From the NCBI GenBank assembly GCA_020062805.1, contig JAGUVP010000015.1:1-13534 (forward strand): a stretch of 13,534 nt of DNA, given 5' to 3'. Below, piece after piece: positions 1 through 4,848 of the stretch; position 1 is the stretch's first letter; every line of letters starts with the position of its first letter. Under the pieces are notes generated by a model. The model saw only the letters and a program-made list of their open reading frames with translations, did not search any database and had not been told where the DNA came from. The stretch is from Candidatus Bipolaricaulis sp. GTDB lineage: Bacteria > Bipolaricaulota > Bipolaricaulia > Bipolaricaulales > Bipolaricaulaceae. A program made the position numbers and the translations under genes.

Positions 1-15
1 GAGAACGCAACGTGA
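1..15 (+). CDS. 3' end of an upstream gene, possibly the MNT partner of HepT
   Basis: The first frame runs open from the window edge for four codons (E-N-A-T) and stops at a TGA that overlaps the GTG start of the next gene by four bases (GTGA). This coupling is typical of mntA-hepT pairs, where the nucleotidyltransferase antitoxin precedes the HEPN toxin, so the likeliest identity is the tail of an MNT gene. Only four codons are visible, so the identity rests on context alone. Confidence 0.3.
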   Translation, partial: ENAT

Positions 16-422
16 CTGAACGGCTCGCGAAGCTCGGCGAGGTCGTCGCCAGGCTACAGGGGTGGTCCGGGATGAGCCGCGGTGAGTATCGGGTGGACAC
101 CGATGCACAGTGGATCGTCGAGCGGGGTCTTGAGGTGGGATCGTCCACCCTCCTCGACATCGGCAATCACATCCTTGCCGGGGCGTTTCAGATCTCCGTA
201 GATGAGTACGAGCAGATCGTCGAGCGGCTCCGGGAGAAGGACGTCATCAGCCCGGCTCTACACGCCGAGTTGCGGGGGCTGGGTGGGTTCCGGAACATCC
301 TCGTCCATGGGTATCTCAAGCTTGACCCCGAGCTTGTGTACGAGCACTACCAGAAGGCGCTTCGTTCGTTCCCCCGGTTCATCGCAGAGATCGAGCGTTG
401 GCTGGCTCGGCGCACATGCTGA
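12..422 (+). CDS. hepT: HepT-like HEPN toxin (DUF86 family)
   Basis: This 136-residue, probably all-helical protein starts at GTG. It carries the HepT signature R-x4-H-x-Y at R94, H99 and Y101 (GFRNILVHGY), followed by the usual L-x-L-D helix start. In this family the Arg and His form the ribonuclease site of a HEPN dimer, and the Tyr is the residue AMPylated by the partner MNT enzyme, which silences the toxin. Length matches the family (about 130-145 residues). The GTG overlaps the stop of an upstream frame by four bases, as expected for a coupled mntA-hepT operon whose first gene lies off the left edge. All signature residues are present, so it looks intact. Toxin activity is inferred from the family. 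Confidence 0.88.
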   Translation: MTERLAKLGEVVARLQGWSGMSRGEYRVDTDAQWIVERGLEVGSSTLLDIGNHILAGAFQISVDEYEQIVERLREKDVISPALHAELRGLGGFRNILVHGYLKLDPELVYEHYQKALRSFPRFIAEIERWLARRTC

Positions 423-477
423 CAGCCCATCCTCACCCGCCCCCGCTTGTGCTACCCCTGCACGCCACCGTCGCCCA

Positions 478-605
478 GGGCTCCGGACTCCGGACCTTGG
501 ACTATGAACTTCGGACCATGGACTCTCGACTCTCGACTCGCTGACTCTCGACTCCGGACCATGCACTCCCGACTCTCGACTCGTTGACTCCCGACCCACC
601 GACCG
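478..605. repeat. Period-7 repeat array 1 (GACTC orientation)
   Basis: About 17 consecutive heptamers of the type GGACTCC, CGACTCT and GGACCAT fill most of the gap between hepT and hicB. The phase is exact except for two one-base insertions, at 541 and 584. Both fall in the context GACTCG-(C/T)-TGACTC. Units diverge mainly at the last two positions, while a GACTC or GACC core is kept. Because 7 is not a multiple of 3, the array reads through open in several frames and gives spurious peptides rich in SRES, VHGPES and SRVE. These should not be annotated as genes. Confidence 0.9.
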
Positions 606-618
606 CCGGTCGGCAGCG

Positions 619-624
619 TACAAT
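619..624 (+). promoter_or_regulatory. Putative -10 box of the hicBA operon
   Basis: TACAAT lies just downstream of array 1 and 64 bases before the hicB start. No good -35 is seen at 17-bp spacing. The closest TTGAC-like hexamer (584-589) lies inside the repeat array, 29 bases upstream, which is too far. The same TACAAT hexamer recurs before two other small operons in this window. Confidence 0.4.
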
Positions 625-687
625 GGCCGAGTGGGAAGTATTGAGGGGTGATGATCGCGGAACGTGGCTGTAGAGGAGGTGAATGGT

Positions 688-954
688 ATGGCACACCAGA
701 TTGTGTTCCGTGCGGAGTACTTCAGGGAAGGCGACCTCTATGTGGCTCGTGCTCCGGAGCTGGATGTCTCAAGCTTCGGAGAGACACTGGATGAAGCAAA
801 GGCGTCGCTTCAGGAAGCCGTCGAGGCCTTCCTGGAGGAGTGCGAGAGCATGGGGTCTTTTGAGCAGGTGATGGAAGAGGCAGGTTTCGAGAAGAGGGAT
901 GACCAGTGGCTACCTCGCCAACCGGTCGCAGCCGAACTCCTCACCGTGCGATAA
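688..954 (+). CDS. hicB: HicB-family antitoxin
   Basis: This 88-residue protein has the HicB partial RNase-H fold pattern: a strand with E-G-D-L-Y-V-A-R-A-P-E-L (residues about 14-25), then S-S-F-G-E-T-L-D-E-A and a helix with an A-V-E-A-F repeat. I start it at the ATG at 688 because a strong Shine-Dalgarno GAGGAGGTGA (673-682) sits five bases upstream; a GTG at 664 would put that site inside the gene. The protein is short and shows no clear C-terminal DNA-binding domain, so operon autoregulation may be weak or need the HicAB complex. It neutralises the HicA encoded two bases downstream. The order antitoxin-then-toxin is the reverse of the classic hicAB arrangement but common in the wider family. 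Confidence 0.9.
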   Translation: MAHQIVFRAEYFREGDLYVARAPELDVSSFGETLDEAKASLQEAVEAFLEECESMGSFEQVMEEAGFEKRDDQWLPRQPVAAELLTVR

Positions 955-956
955 GG

Positions 957-1196
957 ATGACACCCCGAAGGATCACGCCGGTTCAGTATCATAGGCTGGT
1001 ACGAGTGTTTGAGCTGGATGGGTTCGTCGTCAAGCGGGAGAAGGGGGATCACATGATCCTGACGAAGACGGGCGTGAGAAGGCCCGTGGTCATCAAGAAG
1101 GGACCGAGAGAGGTTCCAGTGACCCACATCTTGACGAATCTCAAGACGGCGGGGATCAGCCGGGACCAGTATTTCAAGCTGCTCGACCAGGTGTGA
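957..1196 (+). CDS. hicA: HicA-family mRNA interferase toxin
   Basis: This 79-residue protein matches HicA in size and layout (double-stranded RNA-binding-like fold). The key His is H32 in the stretch KREKGDH, where most homologues have G-S-H. It is followed by an M-I-L strand, V-P-V-T-H near residue 60 and the closing helix I-S-R-D-Q-Y-F-K-L-L. HicA enzymes cleave mRNA independently of translation in the known cases. The ATG follows the hicB stop by two bases and has only AAGG very close upstream, so translation is probably coupled to hicB. A longer reading from 906 would overlap hicB and add residues unlike the family, so I rejected it. Confidence 0.88.
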   Translation: MTPRRITPVQYHRLVRVFELDGFVVKREKGDHMILTKTGVRRPVVIKKGPREVPVTHILTNLKTAGISRDQYFKLLDQV

Positions 1197-1335
1197 GCTC
1201 GTCAGGTCGGGCCGGTGATGCGTCAGCCAAGGCCGTTGTGAAGGATGTGCCCAGCGTCTCTCTGATAGCGCGTTATGGCTTGCTCCCTTTCGTCGAACCT
1301 GGAACGTCGAACTCGCTTCTCGTCTGCCTGTCTCC
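1197..1335. other. Intergenic, no recognisable gene
   Basis: This is the first part of the roughly 310-base gap between hicA and the next MNT gene. I see no coding signal, RNA gene or hairpin terminator with a T-run here. A few degraded GTCGAAC/GTCGAACT pieces near 1298-1315 may be decayed members of the heptamer array that follows. Confidence 0.4.
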
Positions 1336-1465
1336 CGGCTCTTGACTCCGTAACCTTCGACTCTCGACTCGCTGACTGTCGACTCCGGACCATGGACTCC
1401 GGACTCATGACTCGCCGACTCCGTGACTCCCGACTCTCCAACTCCCGACTCCTCGACCCGACCCT
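1336..1465. repeat. Period-7 repeat array 2 (GACTC orientation)
   Basis: This array uses the same heptamer family as array 1, with runs such as CGACTCT-CGACTCG-CTGACTG and CGGACCATGGACTCCGG. It contains several one-base slips, again at GACTCG-C-TGACT. It ends a few bases before the putative -10 box of the MNT-HEPN operon. Spurious open frames cross it on both strands. Confidence 0.88.
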
Positions 1466-1471
1466 TGCGTG

Positions 1472-1477
1472 TAGAAT
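1472..1477 (+). promoter_or_regulatory. Putative -10 box of the MNT-HEPN operon
   Basis: TAGAAT lies directly after array 2 and 29 bases before the GTG start. The sequence 17 bases upstream is part of the repeat array and is only a poor -35 match. The support is position and similarity to the TACAAT boxes before the other small operons. Confidence 0.3.
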
Positions 1478-1506
1478 GAAAGCACCTGTCCCGATGGGGG
1501 TGATCG

Positions 1507-1839
1507 GTGTTGGCCTCACGAACCGTGTCCGCAGATGTACTGGATGACATCGTCCGGCGGATCGTGGCGGTGGCTGATCCAGACAAGATCGTCCTCTTCG
1601 GCTCAGCAGTGCGAGGGGAGATGCGCCCGAGCAGCGACCTGGACCTACTGGTCGTCAAGTCTGGCGTGCACCGCAGGCGGCTGGCCCAGAGAATCTACAG
1701 GGATCTCATCGGTGTGAGGCAAGCAGTGGATGTTGTGGTAGCCAGTCCTGACGATCTCGATCGCTACGGAGACTCCATTGGGCTCGTCTATCGGTCGGCC
1801 TTGCAGGAAGGGGAGATCATCTATGAGCGGAAGCCGTAG
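1507..1839 (+). CDS. MNT-family minimal nucleotidyltransferase (antitoxin)
   Basis: This 110-residue single-domain polymerase-beta-type nucleotidyltransferase carries the GS-x10-D-x-D motif intact: G32-S33 followed by D44 and D46 (FGSAVRGEMRPSSDLDLLVV). A third acidic candidate is in V-D-V-V-V-A near residue 74-78. Such proteins pair with HEPN partners; in MntA-HepT the MNT partner AMPylates the toxin. The GTG at 1507 follows a G-rich Shine-Dalgarno stretch (1496-1500) at normal spacing; the adjacent TTG at 1510 is also possible. The 3' end overlaps the HEPN gene by 17 bases, so the two form one operon. Confidence 0.88.
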   Translation: MLASRTVSADVLDDIVRRIVAVADPDKIVLFGSAVRGEMRPSSDLDLLVVKSGVHRRRLAQRIYRDLIGVRQAVDVVVASPDDLDRYGDSIGLVYRSALQEGEIIYERKP

Positions 1840-2227
1840 ATCTCCGGATGATCCTCGAGAGTGGCTGCGAAGAGCCAACAGCAGCTTCCTCAAGGCAAAG
1901 CAAGGGTCTGACATTCCGGGGATATACCTAGAGGACCTGTGCTACGACGCTCAGCAGGCAGCCGAGAAGGCACTCAAGGCGGTGCTGATCTACTTGGACA
2001 AGCCATTCCCCTATGTGCACGATCTTGCTGTGCTCATCACTCGACTGGAAGAGGGCGGGCTCAACATTCCTGATGGGGTGAAGCTCGCTGCAGGTCTGAC
2101 GGACTATGCCGTGGAGGCCCGTTATCCCGGCGCCTTCGAACCTGTCGCACAAGACGAGTACAAGGAAGCCGTCGAGCTTGCGGAGGAGGTCCTGCGATGG
2201 GCCAAGGCCGTCGTGGGAGCCCCTTGA
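1823..2227 (+). CDS. HEPN-domain protein (COG2250 type)
   Basis: This 134-residue helical protein shows the classic HEPN pattern: W-L-R-R-A near residues 14-18, A-Q-Q-A-A-E-K-A-L-K-A (43-53), V-H-D-L (65-68) and A-R-Y-P-G (99-103). This is the family with RYP near the C-terminus, distinct from the HepT/DUF86 proteins also in this window. It lacks their R-x4-H-x-Y motif, so the mechanism of MntA-HepT should not be assumed here. The ATG at 1823 lies inside the end of the MNT gene with a GGGGAG Shine-Dalgarno about seven bases upstream; a start at 1778 would be an unneeded longer overlap. The pair most likely acts as a TA or nucleotide-sensing module. Confidence 0.88.
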   Translation: MSGSRRSPDDPREWLRRANSSFLKAKQGSDIPGIYLEDLCYDAQQAAEKALKAVLIYLDKPFPYVHDLAVLITRLEEGGLNIPDGVKLAAGLTDYAVEARYPGAFEPVAQDEYKEAVELAEEVLRWAKAVVGAP

Positions 2228-2246
2228 TGCACCCCAACACTGTCGC

Positions 2247-2274
2247 CCCACACGCCACAGGCAACGAGCCACAC
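2247..2274. repeat. Short period-7 array, GCCACAN flavour
   Basis: Three to four heptamers of a second sequence type (GCCACAG, GCAACGA, GCCACAC) directly precede the GGACTCC-type array 3. A related run (GGCCATGAGCCACTCGCCAC) appears at about 2694-2713 inside array 4. The shared period suggests the two flavours arise by the same process. Confidence 0.6.
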
Positions 2275-2283
2275 TCTGGAAGA

Positions 2284-2339
2284 GGACCATGGACTCCGGA
2301 CTCTCGACTCCTGACTCCGGACTCTCGACTCCCGACGGT
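2284..2339. repeat. Period-7 repeat array 3 (GACTC orientation)
   Basis: Eight heptamers in perfect phase: GGACCAT, GGACTCC, GGACTCT, CGACTCC, TGACTCC, GGACTCT, CGACTCC, CGACGGT. This is the cleanest example of the family in the left flank. It ends 15 bases before a TACAAT box. Confidence 0.9.
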
Positions 2340-2354
2340 CGTCGGCCGATGATC

Positions 2355-2360
2355 TACAAT
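2355..2360 (+). promoter_or_regulatory. Putative -10 box of the orphan antitoxin-like gene
   Basis: TACAATGG lies 15 bases after array 3 and 43 bases before the ATG at 2404. It is identical to the box before hicBA (TACAATGG at 619). The last heptamer of the array sits where a -35 would be but matches TTGACA only at the GAC. Confidence 0.4.
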
Positions 2361-2403
2361 GGGGGCACAACGGGCGCAGTGAACTGAGAGTGGAGATGGC
2401 GAC

Positions 2404-2595
2404 ATGCGTAAGCTTGACGCGCTGAGCGAAGAGGATCTGGAGCTTCTCATCGAACGCAAGGTCCTGGAGATCATAGGAGACCCGGACGCTGGTCTGGAGC
2501 TGAGAGCGGAGTTCAAGCGGAGACTGGAACAGCGGTTGAAGGACCCGGCATCTGTCGACCAGGCGGAAGTGGCAAGACGGTTCGGTGGAAGTTAG
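2404..2595 (+). CDS. Small hypothetical protein, antitoxin-like
   Basis: This 63-residue, strongly charged, helical protein has acidic N-terminal helices (L-S-E-E-D-L-E-L-L-I-E), a middle stretch G-D-P-D-A-G-L-E-L-R-A-E-F-K-R-R-L-E and a C-terminus ending E-V-A-R-R-F-G. A TGGAG Shine-Dalgarno (2391-2395) stands eight bases before the ATG, and the gene has its own -10 candidate. The size, charge and setting recall the small antitoxins that precede RelE- or PIN-type toxins, but I cannot assign a family with certainty. No toxin follows: the next 233 bases are repeats, then an S23-type gene. It may therefore be an orphan antitoxin whose toxin was lost, or a different small protein. Confidence 0.6.
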   Translation: MRKLDALSEEDLELLIERKVLEIIGDPDAGLELRAEFKRRLEQRLKDPASVDQAEVARRFGGS

Positions 2596-2739
2596 GTGGA
2601 CTACGGACTCCCGACGCTCGACTATGGACCAAGGACTTCTCTCCCGACTTCGGACCAATGACCTTGGACCGTGCACCACGGACTTCTTCCCACAGGCCAT
2701 GAGCCACTCGCCACAAGCTGACAGCGGACCACGCACCAT
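2596..2739. repeat. Period-7 repeat array 4 (GACTC orientation, degenerate)
   Basis: This array is heptameric but more degraded, with units such as GGACTAC, GGACTCC, CGACTAT, GGACCAA, GGACTTC and GGACCGT. It then passes into the GCCAC-type flavour near 2694-2713 and finally GCGGACC-ACGCACC-ATGGACC, which leads directly into the REP-like element at 2740. The array begins right at the stop codon of the orphan gene. Confidence 0.8.
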
Positions 2740-2769
2740 GGACCCTAAGAATGAAGATCTGACCCCGAA
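2740..2769 (-). repeat. REP/RAYT-type element, copy D (inverted)
   Basis: Read on the minus strand this is TTCGGGGTCAGATCTTC followed by ATTCTTAGGGTCC. It is the same element as the three copies in the right flank, with one base missing and one C-to-T change. As in those copies, a heptamer array is attached on the GGGTCC side. Solitary elements with a GGGGTCAGACCTT core are commonly found around Y1 (RAYT) transposase genes in many bacteria. No such transposase is in this window. Confidence 0.7.
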
Positions 2770-2828
2770 GCATGGCCAGGGAATCCAGACGCGATGATCG
2801 TGGGCGTAGAGGAGTTGTGGGAGCTAGG

Positions 2829-3212
2829 GTGATACAGAGCCATGAAGAGCTCGACGTATACCGCATGGCGTTTGAGGCAGCGATGAGGGTATTCGAAGCC
2901 TCGAAGGCATTCCCCGTTGAGGAAAGGTACTCGCTGACAGATCAGATCCGTCGGTCGTCCAGGCCCGTGTGCTCAAACATCGCTGAAGCATGGAGGAAGC
3001 GGCGTTACGAGGCCGCGTTCGTCAGCAAGCTGAGCGATGCAGAGTCGGAGGCGGCGGGAACACAGACCTGGGTGTGCTTCGCCGTCGAGTGCGGCTATCT
3101 TGGCCAGGAAAGGGGTGACGAGCTTCTGCAAACTTACGATCACACCATTGGTAAACTCGTAGCCATGATTGCCAATCCTCGCCCGTGGCTCTTGTTGAGG
3201 AGGCAGAGTTGA
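2829..3212 (+). CDS. Four-helix-bundle protein (S23/avd-like family)
   Basis: This 127-residue protein begins I-Q-S-H-E-E-L-D-V-Y and continues with F-P-V-E-E-R-Y-S-L-T-D-Q-I-R-R-S-S and N-I-A-E-A-W-R-K-R-R-Y-E-A-A-F, the hallmark of the four-helix-bundle family first seen as proteins from 23S rRNA intervening sequences. The role of free-standing members is not established. They form basic, ring-like pentamers and one branch serves diversity-generating retroelements, but no reverse transcriptase is present here. I start it at GTG 2829, with GGGAG five bases upstream, because the family begins at this residue. The longer reading from an ATG at 2772 adds 19 basic residues translated from just beside the REP-like element. 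Confidence 0.85.
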   Translation: MIQSHEELDVYRMAFEAAMRVFEASKAFPVEERYSLTDQIRRSSRPVCSNIAEAWRKRRYEAAFVSKLSDAESEAAGTQTWVCFAVECGYLGQERGDELLQTYDHTIGKLVAMIANPRPWLLLRRQS

Positions 3213-3224
3213 GCTGTTCTCCCC

Positions 3225-3280
3225 CTCAGCACCTCAGCGCCCATGCTCCCCTGCCCCCTGGCTCCTCAGCCCCCCCGCTC
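3225..3280. repeat. Period-8 C-rich array
   Basis: Seven octamers in phase: CTCAGCAC, CTCAGCGC, CCATGCTC, CCCTGCCC, CCTGGCTC, CTCAGCCC, CCCCGCTC. This is a different repeat family and period from the heptamer arrays, but it occupies the same kind of position, between a small accessory gene and the next unit. It ends exactly where the wecB-like reading begins. Confidence 0.65.
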
Positions 3281-3331
3281 AAGATCGTGAATGTTGTGGG
3301 CGCTCGCCCCCAGTTCATCAAGCTCGCCCCC
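3278..3331 (+). pseudogene. wecB: N-terminal relic of UDP-N-acetylglucosamine 2-epimerase
   Basis: Eighteen codons read L-K-I-V-N-V-V-G-A-R-P-Q-F-I-K-L-A-P, which is the start of WecB-type epimerases (normally M-K-I-V-N-V-V-G-A-R-P-Q-F-I-K). The enzyme interconverts UDP-GlcNAc and UDP-ManNAc, a common precursor step in surface-glycan clusters, and is usually about 360-380 residues long, so over 95 percent is missing. The start codon position reads CTC and belongs to the octamer array, so the array has replaced the original start. After the last proline the similarity ends and the flippase begins within about 30 bases. This looks like a deletion or recombination scar at the edge of the glycan cluster. 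Confidence 0.75.
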
Positions 3332-3363
3332 CGTGCCGGCAGAGGTTGGCGGGTCTTGGCGAG

Positions 3364-4848
3364 ATGAGGTTCTCCAACTCCTTGCAGGCGCTGCGACGGT
3401 TCATCCCGAGAGGTAGGTTCGGGCGGAGCGTCGCAGTTCTAGCAGGGGGGACGGCTCTGGGGCAGATAATCGTAGTCTTGGCATCACCTATCCTGACACG
3501 GCTGTACGGCCCGGATGATTTCGGTGTGATGGCGGTCTATGTTTCACTTCTGGGGATCTTCTCAGTAGTCGCTAGCCTTCGCTACCAGTTGGCAATCCCA
3601 CTTCCTAGAGAGGACGGCGAAGCAGCGAACGTCCTGACCCTATCATTAGCGATCGTGTTGCTCGTTAGTCTCTCAACAGGATTTGTAGTCTGGCTGTTCG
3701 GCGGCCGGATCGCAGAGTGGGTAAATGCACCTGCTCTTCGCCCTCATCTTTGGCTTCTTCCGCTGGGGGTAGGGATGGTGGGCACCTATCAAATCTTCAG
3801 CTACTGGGCGATGCGAAAGCGGGCCTTCAATCAGATCGCACGGACAAAGATCTTCCAGGGCTTAGGATCGGTACTTACCCAACTCGGCCTCGGGTTCCTC
3901 GGACTTGGCCCCATTGGACTTCTCTTGGGGCAAGTCGTGGGGCAGACGGCGGGAACGACCGCACTCGCTACGCTGGCTTGGAAGCGTGATGGAGAAGATC
4001 TTAGGAGAGTGCATGCTAGTGAACTGCGTCGCATGGCGATCCGCTACAAGAGGTTCCCGCTTTTCTCATCGTGGTCTGCCGTTCTGAATGCTCTAAGCGT
4101 TCAAGTTCCTACGCTGATGCTCTCCTTGTTCTTCGGTTCAGCGATCACGGGATTGTATGCTCTGAGTTACCGGGTGATGAGCTTGCCCATGCAGTTTGTA
4201 GGCCATAGTGTTGCCCAAGTGTTTCTCCCGACAGCGGTTGAGGCACAGCGAAGCGGGTCTATAGCTACGACAACAGAGGCGATCTTCAAATCGCTAGTGC
4301 AGATCGCTGCTCCCACTCTCCTGTTATTCGCTCTTGCTGCTCCTGAGCTGTTCGCCATCGTCTTTGGACAGAAGTGGCTCGAAGCTGGCATCTATACTCA
4401 ATGGCTTGCGCCTTGGATGTTCTTGCTTTTCGTCTCGGCACCATTATCAATGCTGCCATCGGTGATGGAGAAGCAAGTGCAGGAAGCCTCTTTTCATGGA
4501 GTGCTACTGCTAAGTAGAGTGGGGGCACTGAGTATCGGCGGCCTCTTGAACAGTGAACGTGTCGCGGTAGGTGCTTTTGCGGGAGTGAGCACGCTGTGCT
4601 GGTTCATATACGTGTTGTGGGCTGTCAGGCTCAGCGGTAACAAGATCCGTCGCGTCTTGGCGATCGTGTTCCGCGAAGCGCTTGCCATTCTACCTCTGGC
4701 ACTCCCGGTGGTTCTTGCGAAAATGCTCACTGACCGCGACCTCTATGTGTTAGGCGCTACAGGGCTAAGCAGTGTGTTTGTGCTTTTGCGATGGGCGAAG
4801 AAGCTAAGATCTAGAGGTGGAGATGAAGCAGAGGAAACCGGTTCGTAG
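3364..4848 (+). CDS. wzx: Wzx-like polysaccharide flippase (MOP superfamily)
   Basis: This 494-residue polytopic membrane protein opens with a basic amphipathic N-terminus and the family signature S-V-A-V-L-A-G-G-T-A-L-G-Q (about 22-34), then S-P-I-L-T-R-L-Y-G-P-D-D-F-G (about 41-54). Many hydrophobic segments follow throughout, consistent with 12-14 helices. Such proteins flip lipid-linked oligosaccharide repeat units across the inner membrane for Wzy-dependent polymerisation. The ATG at 3364 fits the family start; a TTG at 3346 would add six residues. The coding 3' end overlaps the next gene by 26 bases. Base composition is visibly less GC-rich than the TA flanks and the glycosyltransferases downstream. 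Its specificity cannot be read from sequence. Confidence 0.88.
   Translation: MRFSNSLQALRRFIPRGRFGRSVAVLAGGTALGQIIVVLASPILTRLYGPDDFGVMAVYVSLLGIFSVVASLRYQLAIPLPREDGEAANVLTLSLAIVLLVSLSTGFVVWLFGGRIAEWVNAPALRPHLWLLPLGVGMVGTYQIFSYWAMRKRAFNQIARTKIFQGLGSVLTQLGLGFLGLGPIGLLLGQVVGQTAGTTALATLAWKRDGEDLRRVHASELRRMAIRYKRFPLFSSWSAVLNALSVQVPTLMLSLFFGSAITGLYALSYRVMSLPMQFVGHSVAQVFLPTAVEAQRSGSIATTTEAIFKSLVQIAAPTLLLFALAAPELFAIVFGQKWLEAGIYTQWLAPWMFLLFVSAPLSMLPSVMEKQVQEASFHGVLLLSRVGALSIGGLLNSERVAVGAFAGVSTLCWFIYVLWAVRLSGNKIRRVLAIVFREALAILPLALPVVLAKMLTDRDLYVLGATGLSSVFVLLRWAKKLRSRGGDEAEETGS

Noticed and set aside
478..605. CRISPR array
   Set aside because: The units are seven bases, contiguous and degenerate, with no spacers and no cas genes in the window.
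258..623. Minus-strand open frames rich in SRES/VHGPES (also at 452-694, 1223-1519, 2122-2739 and 11586-11813)
   Set aside because: They are translations of the period-7 arrays, which stay open because few units contain stops. They have no ribosome-binding sites or domain pattern and overlap real genes.
649..680. Similarity between the hicB leader (649-680) and the four-helix gene leader (2791-2816), both with GATGATCG and GTAGAGGAG
   Set aside because: Much of the match is Shine-Dalgarno-like sequence and the spacing differs; too short to call a shared regulatory element.
810..1658. 282-residue minus-strand frame across hicB, hicA and the MNT start
   Set aside because: It runs antisense to three well-supported genes and its middle is heptamer translation.
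2829..3212. Diversity-generating retroelement accessory (Avd) gene
   Set aside because: The protein belongs to the same broad four-helix family, but no reverse transcriptase, template repeat or variable repeat is visible.
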